A stretch of 36,875 nt of DNA, taken from positions 1-36,875 of the forward strand of contig CACFSG010000008.1 in NCBI GenBank assembly GCA_902568875.1. Direction: 5' to 3'. A program made the translations under genes and the position numbers. Source of the DNA: an uncultured Pelagibacteraceae bacterium (lineage in GTDB: Bacteria; Pseudomonadota; Alphaproteobacteria; Pelagibacterales; Pelagibacteraceae). The notes under the pieces are model-generated. The model saw only the letters and a list, made by a program, of their open reading frames with translations. It did not search any database and was not told where the DNA came from. Below are positions 16,412 through 24,787 of this stretch, in pieces (position 1 is the stretch's first letter; the number at the start of each line of letters is the position of its first letter).

Positions 16412-17590
16412 ATGGGAAAGATATATACAGCTTTGGGATTAATGAGTGGAACTTCTATGGATGGGGTAGATGCATCAATTATTCAAACTGATGGAAAGTC
16501 TAAATATAACGCAATTTTAGATAAGTATTTTGAATATCCTAAAAATATCTATAAAAATTTAACAACTCTTAGAGATAAAATAAAAAGCTCAAAAGATCTA
16601 AAAAAACATCAAAAACTAATAAAATCTGTTGAAAAAGAGATAACATTTTTTCATGCTAAAGCAGTCAATGAAATTCTAAAAAAAACTAAAAAAAATGTAG
16701 ATTTTATAGGATTTCATGGCCAAACCATTTTTCATAATGAGGAAAAAAAAATATCTAAACAATTAGGCAATGGAAAACTTTTATCAAAACTAACTAAGAA
16801 AAAAGTTGTTTATGATTTTAGACATAATGATTTAAAAAATGGTGGTCGAGGAGCACCTTTAGCACCAGTTTTTCATGCTGCACTTGTAAAAAATAAAAAA
16901 ATTCCAGTACCTGTTACTATTTGGAATATAGGTGGAATAACAAATTATACTGGTATTTATAACAATAAACGTATACGTGAAAAAAAACAACACAATGAAT
17001 ATCTAACTTTAGATTCAGACAGTTATCATGAAGGATTTTATTCCTTAGATATCGGTCCTGGTAACTGTTTAATTGATCAATGGATAAGAACTAAATCTAA
17101 AGAAAAATATGACAAAGGTGGACGAATAGCAAGATCTGGAAAAATAAATAAAAAACTTTTAGATAAAGCTATATATAATTTTAAAAAAAAAGTTCGTAAA
17201 TTATCTTATGATGTTAGTGATTTTAACATATCTTTTGTAAAAGGATTATCATTAAAAGATGGAACAGCAACTTTAACAGAATATACTGCTGAACTTTTAC
17301 ATGAACATTTTGTTGATGCCATGGATGGAGCAGTAGGCAATATTTTATCTGGTGGTGGGAGAAAAAATAAAACATTAATTAAGAGTATTGAAAATAAAAT
17401 AAAAAAGATGGGAGCATTAACTGAACCATTAAAATACATTGATGATTATGGTATCGATGGTGATTTCATCGAGTCCCAAGCATTTGCTTATCTTGCAATT
17501 AGATCTTATTTAAAATTACCAATTTCTTTTCCTAATACAACAGGATGTAGAAAACCTTGTACTGGCGGCGTTATAGTTAAAAATTTTTAA
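16412..17590 (+). CDS. anmK: Anhydro-N-acetylmuramic acid kinase
   Basis: A 392-aa sugar kinase of the AnmK family. It converts 1,6-anhydro-MurNAc, released by murein turnover, to MurNAc-6-phosphate. Signatures are the ATP-phosphate loop LMSGTSMDGVDASI near the N-terminus, IGFHGQTIFHNE, DFRHNDLKNGGRGAPLAP, WNIGGITNYT, SLDIGPGNCLIDQWI and GGGRKNKTLI. It is placed next to tyrS in many proteobacteria. A peptidoglycan-recycling role fits with pbp1A nearby. The stop TAA is shared as TTAA with the convergent hydrolase. Confidence 0.95.
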   Translation: MGKIYTALGLMSGTSMDGVDASIIQTDGKSKYNAILDKYFEYPKNIYKNLTTLRDKIKSSKDLKKHQKLIKSVEKEITFFHAKAVNEILKKTKKNVDFIGFHGQTIFHNEEKKISKQLGNGKLLSKLTKKKVVYDFRHNDLKNGGRGAPLAPVFHAALVKNKKIPVPVTIWNIGGITNYTGIYNNKRIREKKQHNEYLTLDSDSYHEGFYSLDIGPGNCLIDQWIRTKSKEKYDKGGRIARSGKINKKLLDKAIYNFKKKVRKLSYDVSDFNISFVKGLSLKDGTATLTEYTAELLHEHFVDAMDGAVGNILSGGGRKNKTLIKSIENKIKKMGALTEPLKYIDDYGIDGDFIESQAFAYLAIRSYLKLPISFPNTTGCRKPCTGGVIVKNF

Positions 17591-18243
17591 TAAAGAGCTG
17601 TTTCTTTTTTTATATATTTGTCTAAGCATTTTATTAACATATTTTCATTTTTTGAGAAAAAATGATTTGCTTCAGTTACAGATTGGAATTCAACTTTAAT
17701 TCCTTTTTGAGCACTTAATCTTTTTTCTAACTCTTTTATATGTTCAATAGGTACTAGCTCATCTTTTTTTCCATAAACCATAAGTCCAGATGTTGGACAG
17801 GGTGACAAAAATGAAAAATCATAAACATTTGGTTGTGGAGAAATTACGATAAATCTATTTATTTCTGGTCGTCTCATTAATAATTGCATAGCAATTAAAG
17901 ATCCAAATGAAAACCCAGAAACCCAACATTGTGAATTATCAAAATTTTCTCTTTCTAACCAATCTAAAGCTGCAGCAGCATCAGCTAATTCACCTTGACC
18001 ATTATCAAATTCACCATCACTTTTACCAACACCTCTAAAGTTTACTCGACAAACAGAGAAATTATTTTCCATAAAAGTATGAAAAGTATCAACAACAATT
18101 TTATTATTCATTGTGCCTCCATATTGAGGATGAGGTTGCAAGACAAGAGCTATTGGTGAAGTATTTTTTTTACTTTTGAAATATTTAGCTTCAAGCCTTC
18201 CAGCTGGTCCAGGAATAAAAATTTCTAAAATTTTGTTATCCAT
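17587..18243 (-). CDS. Alpha/beta hydrolase (COG2945-like)
   Basis: A 218-aa cytoplasmic alpha/beta-hydrolase. The nucleophile elbow is GFSFGS with S112. The oxyanion side is PHPQYGGTMNNKIV, and NFRGVGKSDGEFDNGQGELADAAAALDWL is characteristic of the COG2945 group. The likely catalytic Asp is in GKKDELVP and the His in EANHFF. The substrate is unknown. The gene precedes suf clusters in some alphaproteobacteria, but it is divergent here and no functional link to Fe-S assembly is shown. A Fur-like sequence lies just upstream of its ATG. Confidence 0.85.
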   Translation of the reverse strand: MDNKILEIFIPGPAGRLEAKYFKSKKNTSPIALVLQPHPQYGGTMNNKIVVDTFHTFMENNFSVCRVNFRGVGKSDGEFDNGQGELADAAAALDWLERENFDNSQCWVSGFSFGSLIAMQLLMRRPEINRFIVISPQPNVYDFSFLSPCPTSGLMVYGKKDELVPIEHIKELEKRLSAQKGIKVEFQSVTEANHFFSKNENMLIKCLDKYIKKETALY

Positions 18244-18247
18244 TTTT

Positions 18248-18266
18248 GTTAATGATAATTATTCTC
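18248..18266. promoter_or_regulatory. Fur-box-like sequence
   Basis: A 19-bp stretch matches the classical E. coli Fur box (GATAATGATAATCATTATC) at 16 of 19 positions by my count; the core is AATGATAATTATT. It sits 5 bp upstream of the hydrolase ATG and about 110 bp upstream of iscR. It may put iron control on either gene. The match is partly helped by AT-rich composition. Confidence 0.35.
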
Positions 18267-18325
18267 AAAAAAAAATTACATTTATCATAACTGTGTCATA
18301 AAATGTTAGTTTTTTTTTGACCATG

Positions 18326-18350
18326 ATACTTGACTATTTTAGTCAGGTTT
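18326..18350 (+). promoter_or_regulatory. IscR type 1 operator overlapping the suf promoter
   Basis: A 25-bp site with arms ATACTTGACTA and TAGTCAGGT around TTT. It agrees with the E. coli IscR type 1 consensus (ATASYYGACTR-www-YAGTCRRSTAT, from memory) at 24 of 25 positions. It overlaps a TTGACT -35 element (18330-18335); TATATA at 18352-18357 (16-bp spacer) or TATATC at 18354-18359 (18-bp) can serve as -10. Holo-IscR would therefore block RNA polymerase. A ribosome site AAGGA at 18369-18373 precedes the iscR ATG. Confidence 0.8.
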
Positions 18351-18376
18351 ATATATATCGTGTAAAATAAGGATTT

Positions 18377-18802
18377 ATGAAACTTACATCTAAAGGCAGA
18401 TATGCGGTAATGGCTTTAGTAGACCTAGCGAGATTTGATAATATTAACCCAGTTTCTCTTAGGGACATTTCTTTAAGACAAGGTATTTCATTAGATTATT
18501 TAGAACAAATCTTTTCAAGATTAAGAAAAAGAGAAATAGTTCAAAGCGTAAGAGGAACTCAGGGAGGGTATGTTTTAAATAAAAAAGCTAAAGAAATAAA
18601 ACTTTCAAATATTTTTGATGCGGTCGATGAAAAAGTAAAAACTGTTAAATGTAAGAAAGAATCAAAAAAAGGTTGTAATGGCAAAACAACAAAATGTCTT
18701 ACACATAATCTTTGGGATGAACTTGATAGCCATATAAATAACTTTTTTGAGCAAAAAAGTTTAGAAGATTTGGTTAAAGATAATGCTGAAAGAAGAATTT
18801 AA
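18377..18802 (+). CDS. iscR: Rrf2-family Fe-S regulator IscR
   Basis: A 141-aa Rrf2-type repressor. The N-terminal winged helix-turn-helix ([52 protein letters not shown]) is nearly the same as in E. coli IscR. The cluster-ligand segment has C92, C100, C107 and H110, slightly wider spacing than E. coli (92, 98, 104, 107). It senses [2Fe-2S] status and should repress its own operon when clusters are plentiful. This fits the type 1 operator directly upstream. It leads the suf operon, with a 2-bp gap to sufB. RirA, another Rrf2 protein, is the main alternative; the operator sequence favours IscR. Confidence 0.92.
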   Translation: MKLTSKGRYAVMALVDLARFDNINPVSLRDISLRQGISLDYLEQIFSRLRKREIVQSVRGTQGGYVLNKKAKEIKLSNIFDAVDEKVKTVKCKKESKKGCNGKTTKCLTHNLWDELDSHINNFFEQKSLEDLVKDNAERRI

Positions 18803-18804
18803 AG

Positions 18805-20247
18805 ATGGATACTAGAGAAAAAAATATAGAAAATTTAAAAGATTATAAATATGGTTTTTCTACTGATATTGAAAATATTAGAGCTCCTAAAGGTTTAAAC
18901 GAAGATGTAATTAAGTTTATTTCAAATATTAAAAAAGAACCAAAATGGATGCTAGATTTTAGGTTAAAAGCTTTTAAAAGATTTAAACAATTAAAAGAAC
19001 CTAGTTGGCAAAAACCGAAATATCCAAAAATTGATTATCAAGACTTATATTACTATTCAGCTCCTAAAAGCATAAAAGACAAACCAAAAAGTCTTGATGA
19101 GCTTGATCCTAAACTTTTAGAAACTTATAAAAAACTAGGTATTCCTTTACAAGAACAAGAAAGATTAAATGGTATAGCTGTTGATGCAGTTTTTGATTCA
19201 GTTTCTGTTGCAACAACTTTTAAAGAGGAATTAACCAAACAAGGAATAATTTTTTGTTCAATGTCAGAAGCAATACAAAAACATCCTGAGCTAGTAAAAA
19301 AATATCTTGGGACTGTGATACCAATCACTGATCATTTTTTTGCTACACTTAATTCAGCAGTATTTACTGATGGCTCTTTTGTTTATATACCCAAAGGTAT
19401 TAGATGCCCGATGGAACTATCAACTTATTTTAGAATTAATGCATCTGAAACAGGTCAGTTTGAAAGAACTCTTATTATTGCCGATAAAGGAAGTTATGTG
19501 AGTTATTTAGAAGGATGTACAGCTCCAATGAGAGATGAAAACCAATTACATGCCGCTAATGTAGAATTAATTGCACTGGATGATGCAGAGATTAAGTATT
19601 CAACAGTACAAAATTGGTATCCAGGTGATGAAAATGGTAAAGGTGGAATTTATAACTTTGTTACTAAAAGAGGATTATGTAAAGGAAAGAATTCTAAAAT
19701 TTCTTGGACACAAGTAGAGACTGGATCAGCTATAACCTGGAAGTATCCAAGTTGTATTTTAAAAGGTGATAACTCTATTGGAGAGTTTTACTCAATAGCA
19801 ATTACAAATAATTATCAAAAAGCAGATACTGGAACAAAAATGATTCATTTAGGAAAAAATACTAAAAGCAAAATTATTTCAAAAGGCATAAGTGCTGGAC
19901 ATTCAGATATGACTTATAGAGGACTTGTGGATATTAATTCTAAAGCAAAAAATTCAAGTAATTATACTCAATGTGACTCTTTATTAATGGGAAATAAATG
20001 TGGAGCTCATACTGTTCCTTATATTAAAAATAAAAACTTTGACTCAAATATAGCTCATGAAGCAACTACATCTAAAATAAGCGAAGAACAATTACATTAT
20101 TGTCAACAAAGAGGGCTAAATTCAGAGGAAGCTGTTGGACTAATTGTTAATGGATTTTGCAAAGAAGTTCTTCAGCAATTACCAATGGAGTTTGCAGTCG
20201 AGGCACAAAAACTTGTAGGTATTAGTTTAGAGGGGAGTGTAGGTTAA
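18805..20247 (+). CDS. sufB: Fe-S cluster assembly scaffold SufB
   Basis: A 480-aa SufB, the scaffold subunit of the SufBC2D complex on which Fe-S clusters are built. Landmarks are the N-terminal [22 protein letters not shown], the beta-helix core ([31 protein letters not shown]), and the C-terminal [16 protein letters not shown], whose cysteine matches the E. coli cluster and sulfur-accepting Cys405. [23 protein letters not shown] closes the protein. Its stop is directly adjacent to the sufC start (TTAATG overlap). Confidence 0.98.
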   Translation: MDTREKNIENLKDYKYGFSTDIENIRAPKGLNEDVIKFISNIKKEPKWMLDFRLKAFKRFKQLKEPSWQKPKYPKIDYQDLYYYSAPKSIKDKPKSLDELDPKLLETYKKLGIPLQEQERLNGIAVDAVFDSVSVATTFKEELTKQGIIFCSMSEAIQKHPELVKKYLGTVIPITDHFFATLNSAVFTDGSFVYIPKGIRCPMELSTYFRINASETGQFERTLIIADKGSYVSYLEGCTAPMRDENQLHAANVELIALDDAEIKYSTVQNWYPGDENGKGGIYNFVTKRGLCKGKNSKISWTQVETGSAITWKYPSCILKGDNSIGEFYSIAITNNYQKADTGTKMIHLGKNTKSKIISKGISAGHSDMTYRGLVDINSKAKNSSNYTQCDSLLMGNKCGAHTVPYIKNKNFDSNIAHEATTSKISEEQLHYCQQRGLNSEEAVGLIVNGFCKEVLQQLPMEFAVEAQKLVGISLEGSVG

Positions 20248-20981
20248 TGCTTAAGATAAATAATTTGAATGCAAATATTGACAATAGATCAATTTTAAAA
20301 GGTTTTTCATTAAATATTAATCCAGGCGAGGTACATGCAATTATGGGTCCTAATGGATCTGGTAAGAGCACACTATCTAATATTTTGTCAGGTAAAAAAG
20401 GTTATGAAATTTCTGGCGAGATTTTATTCGAAAATAAAAATTTATTTGATCTTGAAACTGAAGAAAGAGCTCATAAAGGAATATTTTTAGCATTCCAATA
20501 TCCTTTAGAGATTCCTGGAGTGAACACAAATATTTTTCTAAAAACTTCATTAAATGCTGTCAGAAAAGCTAGAGGAGAAAAAGAACTTGATGCTATTGAA
20601 TTTCTTAAACTTGTAAAAGAAAAAGCTAAGAAATTAAAATTTGATGAAGAAAAATTAAGTAGACAATTAAATGTTGGTTTTTCTGGAGGTGAAAAAAAGA
20701 AAAATGAAATTTTACAAATGTCTATATTAGCTCCTAAATTATCAATTTTAGATGAAACGGACTCAGGGTTAGATATAGATGCATTGAAGATAGTTGCTGA
20801 TGGAGTAAACACATTAAGAAATAAAGAAAATTCATTTTTAATTATAACTCATTATCAAAGACTATTGAATTATATTGAACCAGATTATGTACATGTTCTA
20901 ATGAATGGAAAAATAATTAAATCTGGTGGTCCAGAGTTAGCATTAGAGTTAGAAAAAAAAGGATACAAAAATTTTAATTAA
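20247..20981 (+). CDS. sufC: Fe-S assembly ATPase SufC
   Basis: A 244-aa ABC-type ATPase of the SufBCD complex. Walker A is GPNGSGKST (residues 35-43), the Q-loop [11 protein letters not shown], the signature [11 protein letters not shown] (the family usually has LSGGEKKRNEI), Walker B plus D-loop [16 protein letters not shown], and the switch His is in ITHYQRLL. It drives conformational changes that open the SufB-SufD interface. It overlaps sufB by one base and abuts sufD. Confidence 0.98.
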   Translation: MLKINNLNANIDNRSILKGFSLNINPGEVHAIMGPNGSGKSTLSNILSGKKGYEISGEILFENKNLFDLETEERAHKGIFLAFQYPLEIPGVNTNIFLKTSLNAVRKARGEKELDAIEFLKLVKEKAKKLKFDEEKLSRQLNVGFSGGEKKKNEILQMSILAPKLSILDETDSGLDIDALKIVADGVNTLRNKENSFLIITHYQRLLNYIEPDYVHVLMNGKIIKSGGPELALELEKKGYKNFN

Positions 20982-22226
20982 ATGACTGAGCAAATTAAAA
21001 TAGATTTTGAAAAAACAATAAAAACTTCAGAGTTATCAAAGGCAGATGCCAAGTTAAAAAAACAATTTTTGAAAAAATTTATTAAAAATGGTTTTCCAAG
21101 TAGAAAATTGGAAAATTGGAAATTTTCAGACATAAATCAAATTATACAAAAAAATATCGGAGAATTAAGTTTCTATAACGATTATTCATCATCAAATAAA
21201 ATTGATACATCAATTTTTGTTGATGGATTAGAACATAATAAGATTGTTTTTATAAATGGTAGATTGGAAAAAATTGACTTTAGTTATGAAGATAAGAATA
21301 AGGTTGAAATAAATGAAAGCTCTAATTTTAAAAATAATCTAGAAAATAATAATTCATTAACTGATTTAAATAGTGCATTTACAAATAAAAGTTACATAAT
21401 ATTAATTAAAAAAGATTATTATCTCAAAAAACCTTTAATTGTTTATCATTCAACAAATAATAAGATTAAATCAAAAAATATTAATTTGAGACTAGATTTT
21501 CAATTAGAGCAAAATAGCTCTTTAAGATTAATTGATTTTTTTAGTCATACTTCAAAAAAAAATTTTATTAATGTTTTTAATAATTTTGACTTAAAAAAAG
21601 ATGCAATTTTAAAAAATTATAAAATAGATAATTTACAAAATGAAAATATTAAATATTCTTTCAATAATATTGATCAAGATGAAAACAGTATTTCCGAAAC
21701 ATTTATTTTGTCTTGTGGATCTAATTTTTTAAAAAATGAAGTTATTTGTAATTTAAATGGCAAATATTCATCAGCATTTGTGAATGGTATTTTTTCATTA
21801 ATGAATAGACAACAACATGAAATTAGAACAATAATTAATCATCTTGTTGAAAATACAAAAAGTTATCAGTTAATTAAAAGTGTTCTTGGAAAAGAGTCTA
21901 AAGCTGTATATCAAGGAAAAATATTTGTTAACTCAGAAGCTCAAAAAACTGATGGTTATCAATTAAGTAAAGCAATATTGTTGGATAAGACATCAGAATT
22001 TAATGCCAAACCTGAATTAGAAATTTATGCAGATGATGTAAAATGTTCTCATGGATCTGCATCTGGAAGCTTAAATGAAAACTCAATATTTTATTTGATG
22101 TCTAGAGGGCTTAACTATCAACAATCTAAAGAATTGCTAATTAATGGATTTATACTCGAGGTAATTGAAAAAATTACTGACTCGGAAATAAAAAACTTAA
22201 TTAAGAATATAATTGAATTAAAATAA
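20982..22226 (+). CDS. sufD: Fe-S assembly protein SufD
   Basis: A 414-aa SufD, the second scaffold of SufBC2D. The N-terminus contains the family pattern GFPSRKLENWKFSDI. The beta-helix is more divergent and very Lys/Asn/Ile-rich. The conserved C-terminal part is VYQGKIFVNSEAQKTDGYQL followed by DDVKCSHGSASGSL, with the His corresponding to the Fe-binding His360 of E. coli SufD. It starts immediately after the sufC stop and overlaps sufS by one base (TAATG). Confidence 0.96.
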   Translation: MTEQIKIDFEKTIKTSELSKADAKLKKQFLKKFIKNGFPSRKLENWKFSDINQIIQKNIGELSFYNDYSSSNKIDTSIFVDGLEHNKIVFINGRLEKIDFSYEDKNKVEINESSNFKNNLENNNSLTDLNSAFTNKSYIILIKKDYYLKKPLIVYHSTNNKIKSKNINLRLDFQLEQNSSLRLIDFFSHTSKKNFINVFNNFDLKKDAILKNYKIDNLQNENIKYSFNNIDQDENSISETFILSCGSNFLKNEVICNLNGKYSSAFVNGIFSLMNRQQHEIRTIINHLVENTKSYQLIKSVLGKESKAVYQGKIFVNSEAQKTDGYQLSKAILLDKTSEFNAKPELEIYADDVKCSHGSASGSLNENSIFYLMSRGLNYQQSKELLINGFILEVIEKITDSEIKNLIKNIIELK

Positions 22227-23446
22227 TGAATATAGATACTATTAAAAAAGAATTTCCGATTTTTGATAATAAAATTCAAAACAATGATTTGGTATATTTA
22301 GATAGTGCTAATTCATCTCAAAAACCTAAAGTTGTTATTGATAAAATTAGTGAGTTTTATACAAAACAATTTTCCAATGTAGGGAGAAGCGTTCATTATT
22401 TAGCTGTTGCAGCTACAAATTTATATGAAAATACAAGATCTTCAGTCCAAAAATATATTAATGCAAAAGATAAAAATGAGATTGTATTTACAAAAGGTGC
22501 AACAGAGGCACTTAATCTAGTTGCAAATACTTTAGGTCAAAAATATTTAGAAGAGGGTGATGAAATTTTATTAACAGAATTGGAACATCATTCTAATTAT
22601 GTACCCTGGCACTATTTAAGAAAATCTAAAAACATCAAGATTAATTTTGCTGAAATTAATGAGGATGGTGAAGTGCCTATTGAAAATATTGAAAAAAAAA
22701 TAACTCTAAAGACAAAAGTTATAGCTATTAATCATTTATCTAATGTTACTGGTGCAATATTGCCAATTAAAGAAATAACAGAACTTGCTCATTCCAAAGG
22801 AATTATTGTCGTAGTTGATGGCTGTCAAGGAGGGCCACATTTAAAACTAGATATGCAAGATCTAGATTGTGATTTTTATGCAATTTCTTGTCATAAAATG
22901 TATGGACCAACAGGACTTGGAATTTTGTATGGAAAAAAGAAATGGTTAGAAGAGTTACCTCCATATCAGGGTGGAGGTGGAATGATCAAAGAGGTTAAAA
23001 AAGATAGAATTACTTATGGAGATTTACCAAATAAATATGAAGCAGGAACAATGGCTACAGCACAGGTAATAGCATTTGATCAATCAATTAAATTTTTAGA
23101 AAGTATTGGAATTGAAAATATAATAAAACATGAAAAAGAATTAATTCAGTATGGACAAGAAATTTTAAGAAAAAATAACTCTGTCAAATTAATTGGTAAT
23201 CCAAAAAATAAAGGTGGAGTTTTATCATTTACTATTCAAGGTGTGCATCCACATGATATAGCAACTATTTTAGATGAAGATGGTATTGCAATTAGAGCAG
23301 GACATCATTGTTGTCAAATATTACATGACAAACTTAAAATTTCAGCAAGTGCAAGAGCTTCAATTGGTGTCTATAATATTAAAAGTGATTTTGACCAATT
23401 AAATGAGTCAATAAATAAATGTAAAAAAATTTTTGATTTAAGATGA
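22226..23446 (+). CDS. sufS: Cysteine desulfurase SufS
   Basis: A 406-aa type II (group II) PLP cysteine desulfurase that supplies persulfide sulfur to the SUF scaffold. PLP is bound by K224 in SCHKMYGPTG. The active-site loop is IRAGHHCCQIL, with catalytic C362 followed directly by a second cysteine C363. NHLSNVTGAILP and YEAGTMATAQ are typical. The usual VDGAQ is VDGCQ here. It overlaps sufU by 4 bp (ATGA), matching their partnership in sulfur transfer. Confidence 0.97.
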   Translation: MNIDTIKKEFPIFDNKIQNNDLVYLDSANSSQKPKVVIDKISEFYTKQFSNVGRSVHYLAVAATNLYENTRSSVQKYINAKDKNEIVFTKGATEALNLVANTLGQKYLEEGDEILLTELEHHSNYVPWHYLRKSKNIKINFAEINEDGEVPIENIEKKITLKTKVIAINHLSNVTGAILPIKEITELAHSKGIIVVVDGCQGGPHLKLDMQDLDCDFYAISCHKMYGPTGLGILYGKKKWLEELPPYQGGGGMIKEVKKDRITYGDLPNKYEAGTMATAQVIAFDQSIKFLESIGIENIIKHEKELIQYGQEILRKNNSVKLIGNPKNKGGVLSFTIQGVHPHDIATILDEDGIAIRAGHHCCQILHDKLKISASARASIGVYNIKSDFDQLNESINKCKKIFDLR

Positions 23447-23907
23447 ATTTAAAAGAACTATATCAAGAAATAATTTTAGAACATGGTAAAAATCCAAGAA
23501 ATTTAAGGAAGACTGAAAATTTTAACAAAGATGCTAAAGGAAACAATCCTTTATGTGGAGATATTGTACATGTGTATTTAAAATTAAATGAACAAAAAAA
23601 AGTAGAAGATATATCATTTGAAGGAAGTGGTTGTGCCATTTCAATGGCATCTGCTTCAATTATGACAGATTTAATAAAAGGTAAAAGTGATAACGAAGCT
23701 AAAGAAATTATAGAAGATTTTTTGGGAATGATAAAAGAAAACCCTGAGCTTAAATCTAACATATTAAAAGAAGATGATAAAACAAAACTGATGTGTTTAT
23801 CAGGAGTTAAACAATATCCAATGAGAGTTAAATGTGCTACCTTATCATGGCATACTTTAATTTCAGCAATGGAAAATGATGGAAAAGAGGTTAGTACAGA
23901 AAGTTAA
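23443..23907 (+). CDS. sufU: SufU-type sulfurtransferase / scaffold
   Basis: A 154-aa SufU/IscU-like protein that accepts sulfur from SufS by zinc-ligand swapping. Ligands are C38 and D40 (PLCGDIV), C64 (GSGCAISMASAS) and C131 (VKCATLSWHTL). The insertion between helices, of about 20 residues, separates SufU from IscU. It replaces SufE, which is not in this operon. The first ATG gives the standard N-terminus MNLKELYQEIILEHGKNPRN. It is followed 6 bp later by the SufT-like gene. Confidence 0.95.
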   Translation: MNLKELYQEIILEHGKNPRNLRKTENFNKDAKGNNPLCGDIVHVYLKLNEQKKVEDISFEGSGCAISMASASIMTDLIKGKSDNEAKEIIEDFLGMIKENPELKSNILKEDDKTKLMCLSGVKQYPMRVKCATLSWHTLISAMENDGKEVSTES

Positions 23908-23913
23908 CATTTT

Positions 23914-24210
23914 ATGAAGGTTAAAGAAAAAATAATTGATGAAATAAGAAAGATTTACGATCCAGAATTACCAGTAAATATTTATGAACTTGGTTTAATT
24001 TATGATATTAAAGTAATTGGAAAAAAAGCTGAAATTAAAATGACATTAACTACACCAAATTGTCCTGTTGCAGAAAGCTTACCAAAAGAAGTTAAAGAAA
24101 GTGCGATGCAAGTAGAGGAAATAGATGATGTTGATTTAGAATTAGTTTGGGATCCTCCTTGGACAAAAGATATGATGTCAGATGCAGCAAAATTGGAGTT
24201 AAATTTATAA
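23914..24210 (+). CDS. sufT: SufT-like MIP18/DUF59 protein
   Basis: A 98-aa MIP18-family (DUF59) protein. Conserved features are DPELPVNIYELGLIYDI, the TLTTPNCPVAESLP segment with the single conserved cysteine, and VWDPPWTKDMMSDAAKLEL at the C-terminus. SufT proteins help maturation of Fe-S enzymes, possibly as carriers. Placement between sufU and sufA in the operon is typical in alphaproteobacteria. Its TAA overlaps the sufA ATG (TAATG at 24208-24212). Confidence 0.92.
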   Translation: MKVKEKIIDEIRKIYDPELPVNIYELGLIYDIKVIGKKAEIKMTLTTPNCPVAESLPKEVKESAMQVEEIDDVDLELVWDPPWTKDMMSDAAKLELNL

Positions 24211-24545
24211 TGAATCCCATTATTAAATTAAGTGATAATGCAGCAAATAGAATAAAAGAAATAATGTCTAGTGCTAAAAAAGATTCTCTAGGTGTTAGAG
24301 TTTCAATTAAATCTGGTGGTTGTGCAGGCATGTCTTATGTTATGGAGTACTTAAAAGAAGTTAATCCAAATGATGAAATTATTAAGGATAAAGGTGTAAA
24401 AGTTTATATAGATTCAGCAGCAGTAATGTATTTATTAGGTACAGAAATGGATTATAAAAAAGGGGAGCTTTCCTCTTCTTTTGTATTTAATAATCCGAAT
24501 GAAACTGAGCGATGCGGCTGCGGAGAGTCATTTAAAACTGATTAA
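24210..24545 (+). CDS. sufA: A-type Fe-S carrier SufA/IscA
   Basis: A 111-aa HesB/IscA-family carrier. The cluster-ligating cysteines are C38 (SGGCAGMSY) and C102, C104 (ERCGCGES). It receives clusters from SufBCD and passes them to apo-proteins. The frame is open back to an ATG at 24147, but that start would add 21 unrelated residues inside sufT. ATG 24210 overlaps the sufT stop and gives the usual N-terminus (MNPIIKLSDNAANRIKEI). It is the last gene of the suf operon. Confidence 0.95.
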   Translation: MNPIIKLSDNAANRIKEIMSSAKKDSLGVRVSIKSGGCAGMSYVMEYLKEVNPNDEIIKDKGVKVYIDSAAVMYLLGTEMDYKKGELSSSFVFNNPNETERCGCGESFKTD

Positions 24546-24576
24546 AACAGAGTATCCTATAAGTTGCATAGCAGTA

Positions 24577-24605
24577 TTGCGTTAAATGCATATCTCGTAT
24601 ATAAG
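24577..24605 (+). promoter_or_regulatory. Candidate promoter of the small gene at 24612
   Basis: TTGCGT at 24577-24582 and TATAAG at 24600-24605 are separated by exactly 17 bp. The ATG lies at 24612, 6 bp after the -10, where transcription would start, implying a leaderless mRNA. Two TGCATA direct repeats (24565-24570 and 24587-24592) flank and overlap the -35 region and could be regulator half-sites. Confidence 0.45.
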
Positions 24606-24611
24606 ATTCAT

Positions 24612-24782
24612 ATGAACAAATTTGAATTTAAAAATCTTGTAAAAAACCTTAAAGATTCTTTAAAAGAAAAAATTTTTTTTAAAGATTTACGTAAGGAAGT
24701 AGAAACAGGTGCAAACGGCACTCAAGATTACGTTGTTAAAAAAGGTGTTAATAAAGATACTGTTGCTACAACTAAGCAATAA
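24612..24782 (+). CDS. Small protein of unknown function
   Basis: An open frame of 56 codons from ATG 24612 (MNKFEFKNLVKNLKDSLKEK, then FKDLRKEVETGANGTQDYVV). I do not recognise a family. The N-terminal half looks helical and amphipathic (Phe/Leu every 3-4 residues); the C-terminal half is Gly/Thr/Lys-rich and probably unstructured. The frame also extends back to a TTG at 24564, but a good promoter overlaps that region, so 24612 is preferred. It converges on glnA with a 5-bp gap. Proximity to glnA hints at a nitrogen-related role but does not prove one. It could be a chance frame; the well-placed promoter argues against that. Confidence 0.55.
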   Translation: MNKFEFKNLVKNLKDSLKEKIFFKDLRKEVETGANGTQDYVVKKGVNKDTVATTKQ

Positions 24783-24787
24783 AGCAA

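Noticed and set aside
24147-24209. Upstream start for sufA
   Set aside because: It would lie within the conserved end of sufT and adds unrelated residues; ATG 24210 overlaps the sufT stop and fits the family.
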